Positions 9,678-18,404 of a stretch of 64,000 nt of DNA are shown one piece after another. Each line of letters opens with the position of its first letter. The stretch's first letter is position 1. A program made the translations under genes and the position numbers. The stretch comes from Pseudovibrio axinellae (GTDB lineage Bacteria > Pseudomonadota > Alphaproteobacteria > Rhizobiales > Stappiaceae). The stretch spans positions 186,001 to 250,000 of the forward strand of contig NZ_FOFM01000006.1 of NCBI RefSeq assembly GCF_900110875.1. Direction: 5' to 3'. The notes under the pieces were generated by a model. That model worked only from the letters and a program-made list of their open reading frames with translations. It had not been told where the DNA came from and made no database searches.

Positions 9678-9929
9678 ATGAAAATTCGTTATTTTGCATG
9701 GCTGCGTGAGCGCACAGGCACTTCCGAGGAAACCATTGCTCTTCCGGAAACTGTAAAGACCACAGGCGAACTCATGAGCTGGCTTGCCGCTCGCGATGAA
9801 GGCTATGCGTTTGCGTTCGAACAACCGGACACCATTCGCATCGCTGTCGATCAAGAACACGTTGAAGCTGACTATGTTTTGTCTGGAACTGAAGAAGTCG
9901 CATTCTTCCCTCCAATGACTGGCGGATAA
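9678..9929 (+). CDS. moaD: Molybdopterin synthase sulfur carrier subunit
   Basis: 83 residues ending in FFPPMTGG; the C-terminal Gly-Gly is thiocarboxylated to deliver sulfur. The MKIRYFAWLRERTG opening and beta-grasp size fit MoaD. It works with MoaE, encoded 43 bases downstream, to convert cyclic pyranopterin monophosphate to molybdopterin in molybdenum cofactor synthesis. Confidence 0.95.
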   Translation: MKIRYFAWLRERTGTSEETIALPETVKTTGELMSWLAARDEGYAFAFEQPDTIRIAVDQEHVEADYVLSGTEEVAFFPPMTGG

Positions 9930-9972
9930 AAGCCAACGTTAGTTCCAGTAGGAAGCAAAGCTTACAAAGATC

Positions 9973-10461
9973 ATGACAACTAGCAGCCCAATCGACTTCA
10001 AAGTTCGCGTTCAAGCCGAAGATTTCGAAGTTTCTGCCGAAACCGATATCCTCACCAAAGATCGCAAGGATATCGGAGCCATCGTTACTTTTACGGGTTT
10101 GTGCCGTGATGAGGGTGGCATGCTAGAGGCACTCGAACTGGAGCACTACCCGGGAATGGCCGAAGCGCAAATTTCAAAGTTTGCACAACAGGCAGTCGAG
10201 CGTTGGCCTCTAAGTGGTCTGACAATCATACATAGATACGGCAAAATTCCTCCTGGTGAGAACATTGTATTGGTAAGCGCCACCAGCGCACACCGGCGCG
10301 CTGCGTTTGAAGCTGCTGACTTCCTGATGGACTTCTTGAAAACACAAGCTCCCTTCTGGAAAAAAGAACATTTAAAAGACGTTTCAAATGGAACATGGGT
10401 CGAAGCCAAAGCGCTTGACGATGCTGATGCAGCACGCTGGACATTGCCAAAAAGCAAGTAA
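9973..10461 (+). CDS. moaE: Molybdopterin synthase catalytic subunit
   Basis: 162 residues, slightly long for MoaE because of the N terminus. Recognisable blocks are IGAIVTFTGLCR, LEHYPGMAE, IIHRYGKIPPGE, VSATSAHR and the active-site lysine segment PFWKKEH. It forms the heterotetrameric molybdopterin synthase with MoaD, encoded just upstream, and together they transfer two sulfurs to the pterin side chain. Confidence 0.95.
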   Translation: MTTSSPIDFKVRVQAEDFEVSAETDILTKDRKDIGAIVTFTGLCRDEGGMLEALELEHYPGMAEAQISKFAQQAVERWPLSGLTIIHRYGKIPPGENIVLVSATSAHRRAAFEAADFLMDFLKTQAPFWKKEHLKDVSNGTWVEAKALDDADAARWTLPKSK

Positions 10462-10614
10462 CACCCTGTATATCAAGAATATGCAAAGCACATTGGCGAG
10501 CTGACCCTTGCCTTGACATAGCCATGTTTGTCAGTTCAAATGGCGCATAGTTTAAGTTAATTTGGCCGCAACAGCGGCCTCTTACCTTGTTTTACCCCAA
10601 CAAACAGGTCTCTG

Positions 10615-11871
10615 ATGTCTGCAGTATCTAATCTGCGGCATGAGCCAGCACCTCATCCTGGGCTTTCCTTATTGGAAATTGTCAGCCTCGTTGCTGCGCT
10701 TATGGCGCTGAACGCGGTTGCGACATCTATGATGCTTCCAGCTCTTCCTGCAATGAGCCAAGCTTTGTCTGTCGCTGACAATGATCGCCAATTGGTGATC
10801 ACAGCCTATATGATTGGTCTCGCTTGTGCTTCTCTCTTTTTCGGCCCGCTCTCAGATACGATCGGCCGCCGCACCACTTTGTTGATTGGCCTCAGCCTTT
10901 ACATCATTGGCGGCATCTACTCCACGTTTGCCCTGAGCTACGAGCACATGCTGGCGGCGAGAGTCCTGCAAGGTATAGGCGCGGCCGCACCACGCGTTGC
11001 ATCCATCTCAATGATCCGTGATTGGTACAGCGGGCGTCAAATGGGCAAGGTAATGTCCTTGGTTATGGTCGCTTTTCAGGTGGCACCTGTTATAGCGCCC
11101 TTCCTCGGCCAGATCGTCTTGTGGGTTGCACCATGGCAAGGTGTCTTTGCTGCCCTCACTTTTTTTGGCGTCCTGCTCCTGGCTTGGTGCTATATGCGGC
11201 TTCCCGAAAGCCTTGCCCCTGTAAACCAACGGCCTTTGGAAATTCGCTCCATCTTGAGTGCCTATAAGCTCGCGCTCACCACACGTGTGACAGTTGGCTA
11301 CATGATGGCAATGACATTTATCTTTGCCTGTCTGTTTTCCTTTATCAACTCCGCGCAGCAAGTCTTCATGGAACGGTTCGAGCTCTCTGATCTGTTTCCG
11401 ATCGTATTTGCAGCAATCTCTATCGCGATGGCTCTCTCCTCCTATCTCAACTCGCAGATGGTTGAGAGATACGGCTTGAGAAAAATGTCGCATATGGCCC
11501 TTCTTGGCTTCACCGCGACAACATTGCTGACAGCTGCAGTTGCCACGGGCGGAACGCTTACCATTGTTCCATTCATTGCGCTCCAGTCTCTGGCTATGTT
11601 CTTTTTCGGATTTATTGGGCCAAACTTTAACACTATGGCCATGGAACCGTTGGGTCGTGTTGCAGGTGCTGGCTCTGCCGTGATCGGATTTGTTACAACA
11701 TTGATTGGCGCCCTTCTGGGAGCCGGTATCGGCAAGCTCTACAACGGAACCGAGCTGCCGCTTGTCTATGGCATTGCCCTGTTCTCAGTCCTTGGACTGA
11801 TCTGCGTGCTGATAACCGAAAGCGGTAAACTTTTCAGACCGCATCATGAGCCTGAGCAGCTTCCCTCATAA
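10615..11871 (+). CDS. MFS drug efflux transporter, Bcr/CflA type
   Basis: 418 residues with about 12 membrane segments. The MFS motif between helices 2 and 3 is clear (GPLSDTIGRRTT), and the helix-4 region ARVLQGIGAAAPRV resembles Bcr/CflA and DHA1 multidrug transporters. The N terminus has a short cytoplasmic tail. It should be a proton-driven exporter in the inner membrane. The substrate is not deducible. It appears monocistronic, with a strong terminator immediately downstream. Confidence 0.85.
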   Translation: MSAVSNLRHEPAPHPGLSLLEIVSLVAALMALNAVATSMMLPALPAMSQALSVADNDRQLVITAYMIGLACASLFFGPLSDTIGRRTTLLIGLSLYIIGGIYSTFALSYEHMLAARVLQGIGAAAPRVASISMIRDWYSGRQMGKVMSLVMVAFQVAPVIAPFLGQIVLWVAPWQGVFAALTFFGVLLLAWCYMRLPESLAPVNQRPLEIRSILSAYKLALTTRVTVGYMMAMTFIFACLFSFINSAQQVFMERFELSDLFPIVFAAISIAMALSSYLNSQMVERYGLRKMSHMALLGFTATTLLTAAVATGGTLTIVPFIALQSLAMFFFGFIGPNFNTMAMEPLGRVAGAGSAVIGFVTTLIGALLGAGIGKLYNGTELPLVYGIALFSVLGLICVLITESGKLFRPHHEPEQLPS

Positions 11872-11879
11872 TAACAACA

Positions 11880-11916
11880 ATGCCCGCTACTGAGGATAAG
11901 TAGCGGGCATTTAAAT
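11880..11916. terminator. Bidirectional terminator between MFS gene and ilvE
   Basis: Perfect 11-bp stem ATGCCCGCTAC / GTAGCGGGCAT with a 9-nt loop, followed by TTTAAATTC on the plus strand. It sits between two convergent genes and probably serves at least the MFS gene. Confidence 0.8.
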
Positions 11917-11984
11917 TCTATTTCATGCCAAGTGCGCTGGCCTTCAGCATCTTTAAAGAACCAATTGGTCCGCTAAAAGCTTAA

Positions 11985-12884
11985 TTAGCTCGCAACAAGC
12001 AACTCTTGTTTAACTGGCTGCACAGCTGTCATATAATCTTCGATCATGAGCTTGCTGATTTCGCCAGGAGTGAACCTGTAAGGCCCAATTTCGGAAACCG
12101 GTGTTACTTCAGCAGCGGAACCGGTCAGGAAGCACTCTTCAAAGCTCTCCATTTCCTCTGGCAAAATGCGACGTTCAATCACGTCGATGCCGCGAGCACG
12201 AGCCAGAGCAATAACAGTGCGACGTGTCAGGCCATCAAGGAAACAGTCCGCGATTGGTGTATGGAGTGCGCCGTCTTTAACAAAAAACACGTTTGCACCA
12301 GTCGCCTCAGCAACCCGGCCCTGCCAATCAAGCATAAGTGCATCAGAATAGCCCTTCGCTTCAGCAGCGTGTTTAGAGATAGTGCAGATCATGTACAGGC
12401 CAGCAGCCTTAGATTTAAAAGGTGCAGTTGCTGGGTCTGGACGTCGGTATTCAGCCAAATCCAGACGAATACCTTTTAAGCGTTCTTCTGGAGAGAAGTA
12501 GCTCGGCCACTCCCATGCTGCAATCGCTAGGTGAATTGTATTGCTCTGAGCGGAAATGCCCATCATTTCGCTACCACGCCACGCAACGGGGCGCAGATAG
12601 GCATCCGTCAACTTGTTCTCAACCAACATCTGCTTACAGGCATCGTTGATCTGCTCTTCGCTCCAGGGAATAGTGAAGTTCAAAACTTCTGCAGAAGCAT
12701 GCAAACGCTTTGTGTGTTCTTCCAGTTTGAAGATTTCACCGCCATAGGCACGCTGTCCCTCGAACACGCTGCTACCATAGTGCAAACCGTGGGTCAGCAC
12801 ATGCACTTTGGCCTCTGACCAAGGAATGATTTTTCCGTCCAACCAGATTGAGCCTTCCAGTTGATCAAAGGGTATACCCGCCAT
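11985..12884 (-). CDS. ilvE: Branched-chain amino acid aminotransferase
   Basis: 299 residues from the ATG at 12884 (GGAG with good spacing); the open frame runs 60 bases further upstream without family likeness. Class IV aminotransferase features: WSEAKVHVLTHGLHYGSSVFEG at the start, the PLP-lysine segment SKAAGLYMI, EATGANVFFV, and the C-terminal FLTGSAAEVTPV cofactor-binding loop. It interconverts Val, Leu and Ile with their 2-oxo acids using glutamate/2-oxoglutarate. It is divergent from the petP-like regulator gene. Confidence 0.93.
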   Translation of the reverse strand: MAGIPFDQLEGSIWLDGKIIPWSEAKVHVLTHGLHYGSSVFEGQRAYGGEIFKLEEHTKRLHASAEVLNFTIPWSEEQINDACKQMLVENKLTDAYLRPVAWRGSEMMGISAQSNTIHLAIAAWEWPSYFSPEERLKGIRLDLAEYRRPDPATAPFKSKAAGLYMICTISKHAAEAKGYSDALMLDWQGRVAEATGANVFFVKDGALHTPIADCFLDGLTRRTVIALARARGIDVIERRILPEEMESFEECFLTGSAAEVTPVSEIGPYRFTPGEISKLMIEDYMTAVQPVKQELLVAS

Positions 12885-13199
12885 TTCTCTTCTCCATATG
12901 GCGAACAATTCACGGTGCAGGCAAAGCAAGGCCTTGCCAGTCAAGGTGTGTTCTAGCTAAATCAATGAGTTTTAAAAGGACAAGAGATACGAACAACCGC
13001 ATTGCAACTGTAGGTCGTAACCATTATCCACGATGTACACGAGTGAAGAAAGAGTTTTCAACTATTTCGCGAATACGTCACGTTTAGTTCTTTCCTTTCT
13101 CCAACGATGGCCAATTAGTAACTTTCATTCTCAAATAAGTCAACATGACTGACGTATTTTTTGTTAGATTAAAAAATAGGCAGTTATCTGGAACAGGAA
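12885..13199. other. Divergent promoter region ilvE / MarR-type regulator
   Basis: 315 bases with no gene. The half nearest the MarR-type gene is AT-rich, and an AGTCA-ACA-TGACT inverted repeat occupies 13138-13150, about 50 bases before that start codon. This could be an autoregulatory operator, but the arms are short. Confidence 0.5.
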
Positions 13200-13676
13200 A
13201 TGAGCAAAAAAGACAGCGTTTCACCACGGTTTGACCTTATTGAACTGTTTTTCTTCGCGTATCGCGACTTTACGGGCGATCCGGATGTACTTCTTGACGA
13301 GTTAGGTTTTGGCCGCGCCCATCACCGCGTTCTTCATTTTGTGCATCGAAACCCGGGAATCAGAGTTTCCGATCTGCTCGAGATTTTAAAAATTACGAAG
13401 CAAAGTTTGGGACGCGTTTTAAAACAGTTGGTAGACGAGGATTTCATTTGTCAGGAGCCCGGTGCTTTGGACCGCCGACAACGTCTTCTTTATACCACTG
13501 AAAAAGGGACAGATTTTTGTACTCGACTGTCCAAGCTTCAGTCCCAGCGTATTAATAAGGCTATCGAACTCATGCCCGATGGCAGCGACGAGATTGTCCG
13601 ACAGTTTTTATACCTTATGATTGATGAGAACGAGCGCAGCGAAGTTGCCCGCCTCATTAGCAAACAAACAGATTGA
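13200..13676 (+). CDS. petP: MarR-family transcriptional regulator, PetP-like
   Basis: 158 residues. A MarR winged helix is visible: FGRAHHRVLHFVHRNPGIRVSDLLEILKITKQSLGRVLKQLVD is the helix-turn-helix with recognition helix (residues about 40-80), and DRRQRLLYTTEKG is the wing. It is followed 9 bases later by an OmpR-type response regulator, the petP-petR arrangement known from Rhodobacter capsulatus, where the pair is needed for cytochrome bc1 gene expression. In this window petABC lie at 34-37 kb, so the functional link is plausible but inferred from gene order. Confidence 0.8.
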   Translation: MSKKDSVSPRFDLIELFFFAYRDFTGDPDVLLDELGFGRAHHRVLHFVHRNPGIRVSDLLEILKITKQSLGRVLKQLVDEDFICQEPGALDRRQRLLYTTEKGTDFCTRLSKLQSQRINKAIELMPDGSDEIVRQFLYLMIDENERSEVARLISKQTD

Positions 13677-13685
13677 GGAATTACC

Positions 13686-14387
13686 GTGGCCCGCTCTGCT
13701 GTTCTGGAAGATAATGCACCTCACATTCTTCTGATTGATGATGATAGCCGTATCCGTGACCTTCTCCAAAGGTTCCTCGGAGAACATGGTCTGCGCGTTA
13801 CTGTTGCAAAAGATGCGCAAGAAGCCCGTCGCAGAATGTCGGGCCTTGAGTTTGATCTCCTTATTCTGGATGTGATGATGCCGGGAGAAAGCGGGATCGA
13901 GCTTGCTAAAGATCTTCGCCGCTCGAAATCCGTACCTATTCTCATGCTCACGGCTCGCTCTGATATTGAAGACCGGATTGAAGGTCTGGAGGCTGGGGTT
14001 GATGATTATGTATCCAAACCATTTGAACCCCGAGAATTATTACTGAGGATTTCTGCGATCCTGCGCCGTGGTGGACCCAAGCAAAAAATGAAACTTGAAG
14101 TTCTGTCATTTGGCCCGTTTCAATACAATGCCGAACGCGGTGAACTCAAACGCAACGACGAATATGTTCGCCTGACCGATCGCGAAAAACAGATTCTCAA
14201 CACCTTCGCTGAAAGGCCAGGCAAAACAGTTGCAAGAACCGACCTAGTGGGCACCGACGCGGCGCTTGGAGAGCGGACCATCGACGTCCAGGTGAACCGT
14301 TTGCGCCGAAAGATTGAGGAAGATCCTGGCAATCCAATGTACTTGCAAACTGTGCGTGGATTAGGGTATCGGCTTATAACCGATTAA
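13686..14387 (+). CDS. petR: OmpR-family response regulator, PetR-like
   Basis: 233 residues from a GTG with GAGGA upstream. Receiver domain: acidic cluster DDD at 18-20, phospho-acceptor Asp62 (LILDVMMPG), Thr89 and Lys111 (VSKPFEP). The C-terminal winged helix (about 130-230) has YVRLTDREKQIL and TIDVQVNRLRRKIE with the GLGYRL end. It lies between a MarR-type gene and a histidine kinase, all co-directional with short gaps, so one regulatory operon. By homology to R. capsulatus PetR it may activate the bc1 operon. Confidence 0.88.
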   Translation: MARSAVLEDNAPHILLIDDDSRIRDLLQRFLGEHGLRVTVAKDAQEARRRMSGLEFDLLILDVMMPGESGIELAKDLRRSKSVPILMLTARSDIEDRIEGLEAGVDDYVSKPFEPRELLLRISAILRRGGPKQKMKLEVLSFGPFQYNAERGELKRNDEYVRLTDREKQILNTFAERPGKTVARTDLVGTDAALGERTIDVQVNRLRRKIEEDPGNPMYLQTVRGLGYRLITD

Positions 14388-14432
14388 TTGAAAATACGAT
14401 TTGGCAGTACATAGACCGCCTGCGAGAGAACA

Positions 14433-15815
14433 ATGGGCTTATCAGACCGTTTCAAACTCCCCAAATGGGTCAGAACGATTTTAGCGCCCTATTATGCGTT
14501 CACCAGCTGGCTACATTACCGCCTTCCCAAAGGGCTGTATGTCCGCTCGCTGCTCATCATCGTCATCCCGTTTCTGATTCTACAGTCCGTGCTCGCTTTT
14601 GTGTTTATGGAACGTCACTATGATCTGGTCACACGGCGTTTGTCAGAAGCGGTTGTAAGAGAGATTGCAGCGGTCGTCGACATGGCGCAGAACTATGCGC
14701 ACGATGACAACTATGCAACGCTCAAAAACATCAGTGCAAGTGCTTTAGGCCTCTCCGTATCTGTTCTGCCTAAAGAACCTTTGCCGGCACCAAAGCCAAA
14801 GCCGCTGTTTGATCTGGTTGATCGATACATGACTCGCGAAATTGCAGCTCGTATCGGCAGACCGTTCTGGATTGATACGGCCGGTGCCTCCAAATACGTC
14901 GAAATTCGCATCCAGCTGGAAGACAAAACGCTGCGCATTATCGCACGCAGAAGCCAGACCTATGCCTCCAACTCCCATATTTTCATTGTCTGGATGGTTG
15001 CCACCTCGCTCGTTTTGATCATCATTTCCGTGCTCTTCCTCAGAAACCAGATCAGGCCTATCGAAAAACTTGCCGATGCAGCAGAAGAATTCGGCAAGGG
15101 AAGGCAGGTCTCCCATTTCCGTCCCCACGGTGCCCGCGAGGTCCGCCGTGCTGCACTCTCATTTATCGACATGCGCCGAAGAATTGAGCGCCATGTTGAC
15201 CAGCGAACAACCATGCTTGCCGGTGTCAGCCACGACCTGAGAACCATCCTGACGCGCTTCCGCTTGGAACTTGCGCTGCTCGATCAATCACCTGAGTCAG
15301 ATGCGCTCCGCAGGGACGTCGACGAAATGAATCGGATGCTCGAGGACTATCTCTCCTTTTCCAAAGGATACGGAGATGAGCCCCCGGCTCCGGTTGATAT
15401 TGCGCTCATGCTTGAAGATCTGGAGGTGGAGGCAGAGGTTGTTGGCGCGGATGTGGCATCGTCCTTTGACGGCGACCCACTTGTTATTCTCAAGGGCCGA
15501 GCATTTAGGCGCTGCCTGCTCAATGTCATTTCCAATGCAGCTCGATATGGCCGCACGTTGCGCATCAAGGGCAATCGAACACCAGATTGGCTGATCATCA
15601 CCGTTGATGACGATGGCCCCGGCATCCCACGCGAGGAGCGTGAGAATGTCTTCCGTCCGTTCCACCGGCTTGATACAGCGCGAAATCAGGACAGTGGCGG
15701 CTCTGGCCTCGGTCTGTCCATCGCACGCGATATTGTAAGAAGCCATGGAGGAGAAGTCTTCCTGCGCCAATCCCCCTTGGGTGGCTTGCGGGTGCGTATT
15801 CGCGTTCCGATTTAA
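14433..15815 (+). CDS. Sensor histidine kinase, EnvZ-like
   Basis: 460 residues. Two membrane helices (about residues 38-58 and 182-204) bracket a periplasmic sensor region of about 120 residues; a HAMP linker follows. Phospho-acceptor His267 sits in AGVSHDLRTILTRF, where the usual Pro of HDLRTPL is Ile. The ATPase domain has N box NVISNAARYG, G1 DDDGPGI and G2 GGSGLGLSIA. It begins 45 bases after the response regulator and is its obvious partner. The signal is unknown. Confidence 0.9.
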   Translation: MGLSDRFKLPKWVRTILAPYYAFTSWLHYRLPKGLYVRSLLIIVIPFLILQSVLAFVFMERHYDLVTRRLSEAVVREIAAVVDMAQNYAHDDNYATLKNISASALGLSVSVLPKEPLPAPKPKPLFDLVDRYMTREIAARIGRPFWIDTAGASKYVEIRIQLEDKTLRIIARRSQTYASNSHIFIVWMVATSLVLIIISVLFLRNQIRPIEKLADAAEEFGKGRQVSHFRPHGAREVRRAALSFIDMRRRIERHVDQRTTMLAGVSHDLRTILTRFRLELALLDQSPESDALRRDVDEMNRMLEDYLSFSKGYGDEPPAPVDIALMLEDLEVEAEVVGADVASSFDGDPLVILKGRAFRRCLLNVISNAARYGRTLRIKGNRTPDWLIITVDDDGPGIPREERENVFRPFHRLDTARNQDSGGSGLGLSIARDIVRSHGGEVFLRQSPLGGLRVRIRVPI

Positions 15816-16322
15816 AGCAGAACTGCTAAAACAGCAGCGCACACACGTGCAAATATCACCGCGCAGTCTTCTGTGCAGTGTTCCAGAAAAGCCCCAGGAT
15901 ACGGGGGTGGGCAAGGCATACAGGCAATGCCTGCGCTACTTGTTAAATTAGTTTCTTCGGCATCAGCTGTTCACCTTGCCCGGGCGTTTTTGTATGAAAC
16001 AAGGTCATCCCCGACAGGCATTGTGAGCATATAAGCGTCAAAGACACTCATCTGCCAGTGCCGACACCCATCAGGTTGACCAGCTTCCGCTTGGCCTCTG
16101 CACTGTTGGCTTTCAAGGGGTGTTTCAACGAACCCGCCGAAAGATGCGTTAGGTCTTCCGGTAGCCCCGCCCAGCCCACGCTGCACTGACGGACGCTCCG
16201 CCAGCTGCCCGTATACGTGAGCACAAGATGTAGTGTAGACGCGATTTCAGCCAGGAGGATAAGTCTCAGCAAGAAACGCAGCTGCCCTGCTGTCTACTCA
16301 ATGCGCAAAGCGAGGCAAACGC
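15816..16322. other. Intergenic stretch without a supported gene
   Basis: About 500 bases between the kinase and csaA. Several short open frames exist on the minus strand (for example 16048-16272 and 15971-16186), but none has a convincing start, ribosome site or family likeness. A GGCAT/ATGCC hairpin at about 15917-15933 could end the kinase transcript. I looked for SRP, 6S or tmRNA hallmarks and did not find them. Confidence 0.5.
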
Positions 16323-16679
16323 CTAATGCATCCGCCCGCCGTTCGGTACTTTTTGATCGGGCTGCAGCAGAACAATATCGCCATTGTCGTCCGAAAGCCC
16401 TAGCGTCAGCACCTCAGACATAAAAGGTCCGATCTGTCGCGGCGGAAAATTCACGACCGCAACCACTTGGCGGCCAAGCAGAGCCTCCGCGGTGTAATGA
16501 GCTGTAATCTGAGCTGACGTCTTTTTGACGCCAATCTCATCACCAAAGTCAATCTTCAGCTTATACGCCGGTTTACGAGCCTCAGGAAAATCAAAGGCCT
16601 CAATCACGGTCCCCACTCGCACGTCCACATTCAAAAAGTCATCAATTGTGATCGTTTTCGTATCTTCACTCTGGTCCAT
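16323..16679 (-). CDS. csaA: tRNA-binding protein CsaA
   Basis: 118 residues, a single OB-fold tRNA-binding domain. Typical blocks are FLNVDVRVGTVIEA, KPAYKLKIDFG, KKTSAQIT, LLGRQVVAVVNFPPRQIGPFMSEVLTLG and the LLQPDQKVPNGGRMH end. CsaA dimers bind tRNA and have been described as having chaperone-like, secretion-related activity in Bacillus; the in vivo role here is uncertain. It is transcribed with the TetR gene 20 bases upstream. Confidence 0.93.
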   Translation of the reverse strand: MDQSEDTKTITIDDFLNVDVRVGTVIEAFDFPEARKPAYKLKIDFGDEIGVKKTSAQITAHYTAEALLGRQVVAVVNFPPRQIGPFMSEVLTLGLSDDNGDIVLLQPDQKVPNGGRMH

Positions 16680-16699
16680 ACTTATCTCTATAATCTCAA

Positions 16700-17386
16700 T
16701 TACGGCCTTACTTCAGCATCTCCGCCTGTACCATCCGACGCAGATGTGCTGCCTGATCGGTTCGGCCGCCGGCACAAACGCCCCAAGCCTTCCAAGATAG
16801 GTGCTGCCACTTTCTCAACACGACAGGCCCGCCCCATCCACTTTTCACCATCAGCTAACATGTCATCTACGGCAACCATGACCTTAGGATGCCCCGGCGC
16901 ATCATCATTCAGCCAAACATGCACCACACGCTTAAAACCTACAGCCAGCGCATTCGACATACCAACGCTACGCAGGCCAAACTCTTCAATACCAGCTGCA
17001 ACCAGCATCCATTTCATTGAACGCGCCACCTGCTTATGCAAATGCAGAGCAAGAGCTGGATCCTTTGCTACAGTTTTGTACAGATTACGTATGGATTCCT
17101 TATGAGGCCCCAAAAGATCAAGCCGGCACATCAAAACATCGAAAAGACGGTCGCGAGGCGTTTCCTCCATCAAATCAGGATCGCGTTCTCGAAGCACCTT
17201 CTGGTCGATTTCGCGCATAAAGGCGGCCAGAAGCTCTAGTTTTCCATTGCAACATGCCCGCACCACGTCAATCTTCACGCCCGCATGGTCAGCAATCGCC
17301 GTATAGGTGATCTCTTCAATGCGGTGCGTTGTCAGTAACTCGATAAAACTTGCTACGACTTTCTGATGGGTCTTCTCGGTGGGCAT
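16700..17386 (-). CDS. TetR-family transcriptional regulator
   Basis: 228 residues from ATG 17386, with CAGGAGCG upstream; a start at 17410 is in frame but lacks a site. The N-terminal helix-turn-helix covers VVASFIELLTTHRIEEITYTAIADHAGVKIDVVRACC, with the tyrosine of the usual YYHF motif replaced by CCNGK. The rest is a helical ligand/dimer domain, with a Ser/Gly-rich tail. It lies directly upstream of csaA on the same strand. Ligand and targets unknown. Confidence 0.75.
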   Translation of the reverse strand: MPTEKTHQKVVASFIELLTTHRIEEITYTAIADHAGVKIDVVRACCNGKLELLAAFMREIDQKVLRERDPDLMEETPRDRLFDVLMCRLDLLGPHKESIRNLYKTVAKDPALALHLHKQVARSMKWMLVAAGIEEFGLRSVGMSNALAVGFKRVVHVWLNDDAPGHPKVMVAVDDMLADGEKWMGRACRVEKVAAPILEGLGRLCRRPNRSGSTSASDGTGGDAEVRP

Positions 17387-17466
17387 CGCACGCTCCTGTA
17401 TGACCAACATGCTATCTAAGCATCAACACCTAATCATACACACACGAAGCCCGCAGGTACAAAGAA

Positions 17467-17494
17467 AAAGCCTCAGGCTAGTAACCGAGGCTTT
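17467..17494 (-). terminator. Rho-independent terminator after ybjN-like gene
   Basis: Stem AAAGCCTC / GAGGCTTT with a 12-nt loop; on the minus strand it runs into TTTTTCTTTG. It lies between the ybjN-like gene and the TetR gene, so the two are separate transcripts. Confidence 0.75.
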
Positions 17495-17623
17495 ACTTCA
17501 ATTCCCTACAATTTTAATTTCTACTTAGGGCGCAAACAACGTCACACCACCATATACTTCGCCCGGTTCCCGGCAACTTAGAAATAGCGCAGGCCAGACC
17601 AAGTCAGCACACATGCATTAATT

Positions 17624-18124
17624 TCATGCGTCGCCAGCAGTTTCAAACATCACAGTTTCCAGCGCCTCTTGAGCGGTTTTCCCAGCCCAGACGACAAACT
17701 GGAAAGACTGGTAGTAACGTTCACAAGAATCCAGAGAATTGGAAAGCAGAACTTCGATCTGAGATGAGTTTGCTTCTGCACCACCCGCCAACAAAAGCGA
17801 CTGGCGGAAAATAACGACACCTTCACGGCCCCAGATATCAAAGTGCCCCATCCATTGCTGTTCGTTGATCAGCGCAAGGAGGCGGACAATTTCATCTTTT
17901 CTGGGCGCAGGAACTTTAAGGTCAAACGCGCTTGCCATGTGCAACGCTTCCAGCTCTTCCATCCAGGAAAAGGTAACATGGTAGTCGCACCAAGATCCGG
18001 TAACCGAAATCGAAATCTCGTCATCACCAAGTCGCTCAAAGGACCAGTCATTTCCGGTTGCAAGGTTTTCGATCGTATCAACCGGATTTAGGGGGCGCTC
18101 TGTGCCGAAATCAATTAGGCTCAT
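17624..18124 (-). CDS. YbjN domain-containing protein
   Basis: 166 residues from ATG 18124 (GAGG upstream). The YbjN core is visible: NPVDTIENLATGNDWSFERLGDDEISISVTG, WCDYHVTFSWMEELEALHMA, and LLALINEQQWMGHFDIW. YbjN proteins are soluble, have a chaperone-like fold related to secretion chaperones, and in E. coli affect motility and stress phenotypes; no molecular activity is settled. A perfect 18-bp palindrome lies about 190 bases upstream. Confidence 0.85.
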   Translation of the reverse strand: MSLIDFGTERPLNPVDTIENLATGNDWSFERLGDDEISISVTGSWCDYHVTFSWMEELEALHMASAFDLKVPAPRKDEIVRLLALINEQQWMGHFDIWGREGVVIFRQSLLLAGGAEANSSQIEVLLSNSLDSCERYYQSFQFVVWAGKTAQEALETVMFETAGDA

Positions 18125-18311
18125 TTCCGGTCCTCTTTCCGTTTGAGGAATGGGTTGTCTACCCACACCAAACGGACGCGGGTTGATTGATCATGGACCA
18201 GACACTTACGTGCTCTTTGATAGAAACATGCACTACAAAGGAAGTTCCCAGAGGAACTATTGATGCAGGACATCGAATCCCTTTTTTGTCAATATACCGA
18301 TAGATTTGCGC

Positions 18312-18329
18312 TTTCCCCTATAGGGGAAA
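18312..18329. promoter_or_regulatory. Perfect 18-bp palindrome, possible operator
   Basis: TTTCCCCTA followed directly by TAGGGGAAA is a perfect palindrome with no spacer, in the gap between the ubiK-like and ybjN-like genes (both leftward). With no loop and no T run it is unlikely to be a terminator, so a protein-binding site upstream of ybjN is more likely. Confidence 0.5.
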
Positions 18330-18404
18330 CAGACAGAGCATCGCGAAAAGTGTGGACGACTCAAAGCCGCCCACAGCATATACACATGTAATTTCCTGCG
18401 TGGC

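Noticed and set aside
15297-15914. 205-codon frame on the minus strand
   Set aside because: Antisense to the kinase ATPase domain; no family likeness or start signal.
15971-16272. Overlapping short frames on the minus strand between kinase and csaA
   Set aside because: Both end abruptly in different frames with no motif. I considered a frameshifted small gene or a structured RNA but saw no SRP, 6S or tmRNA hallmark.
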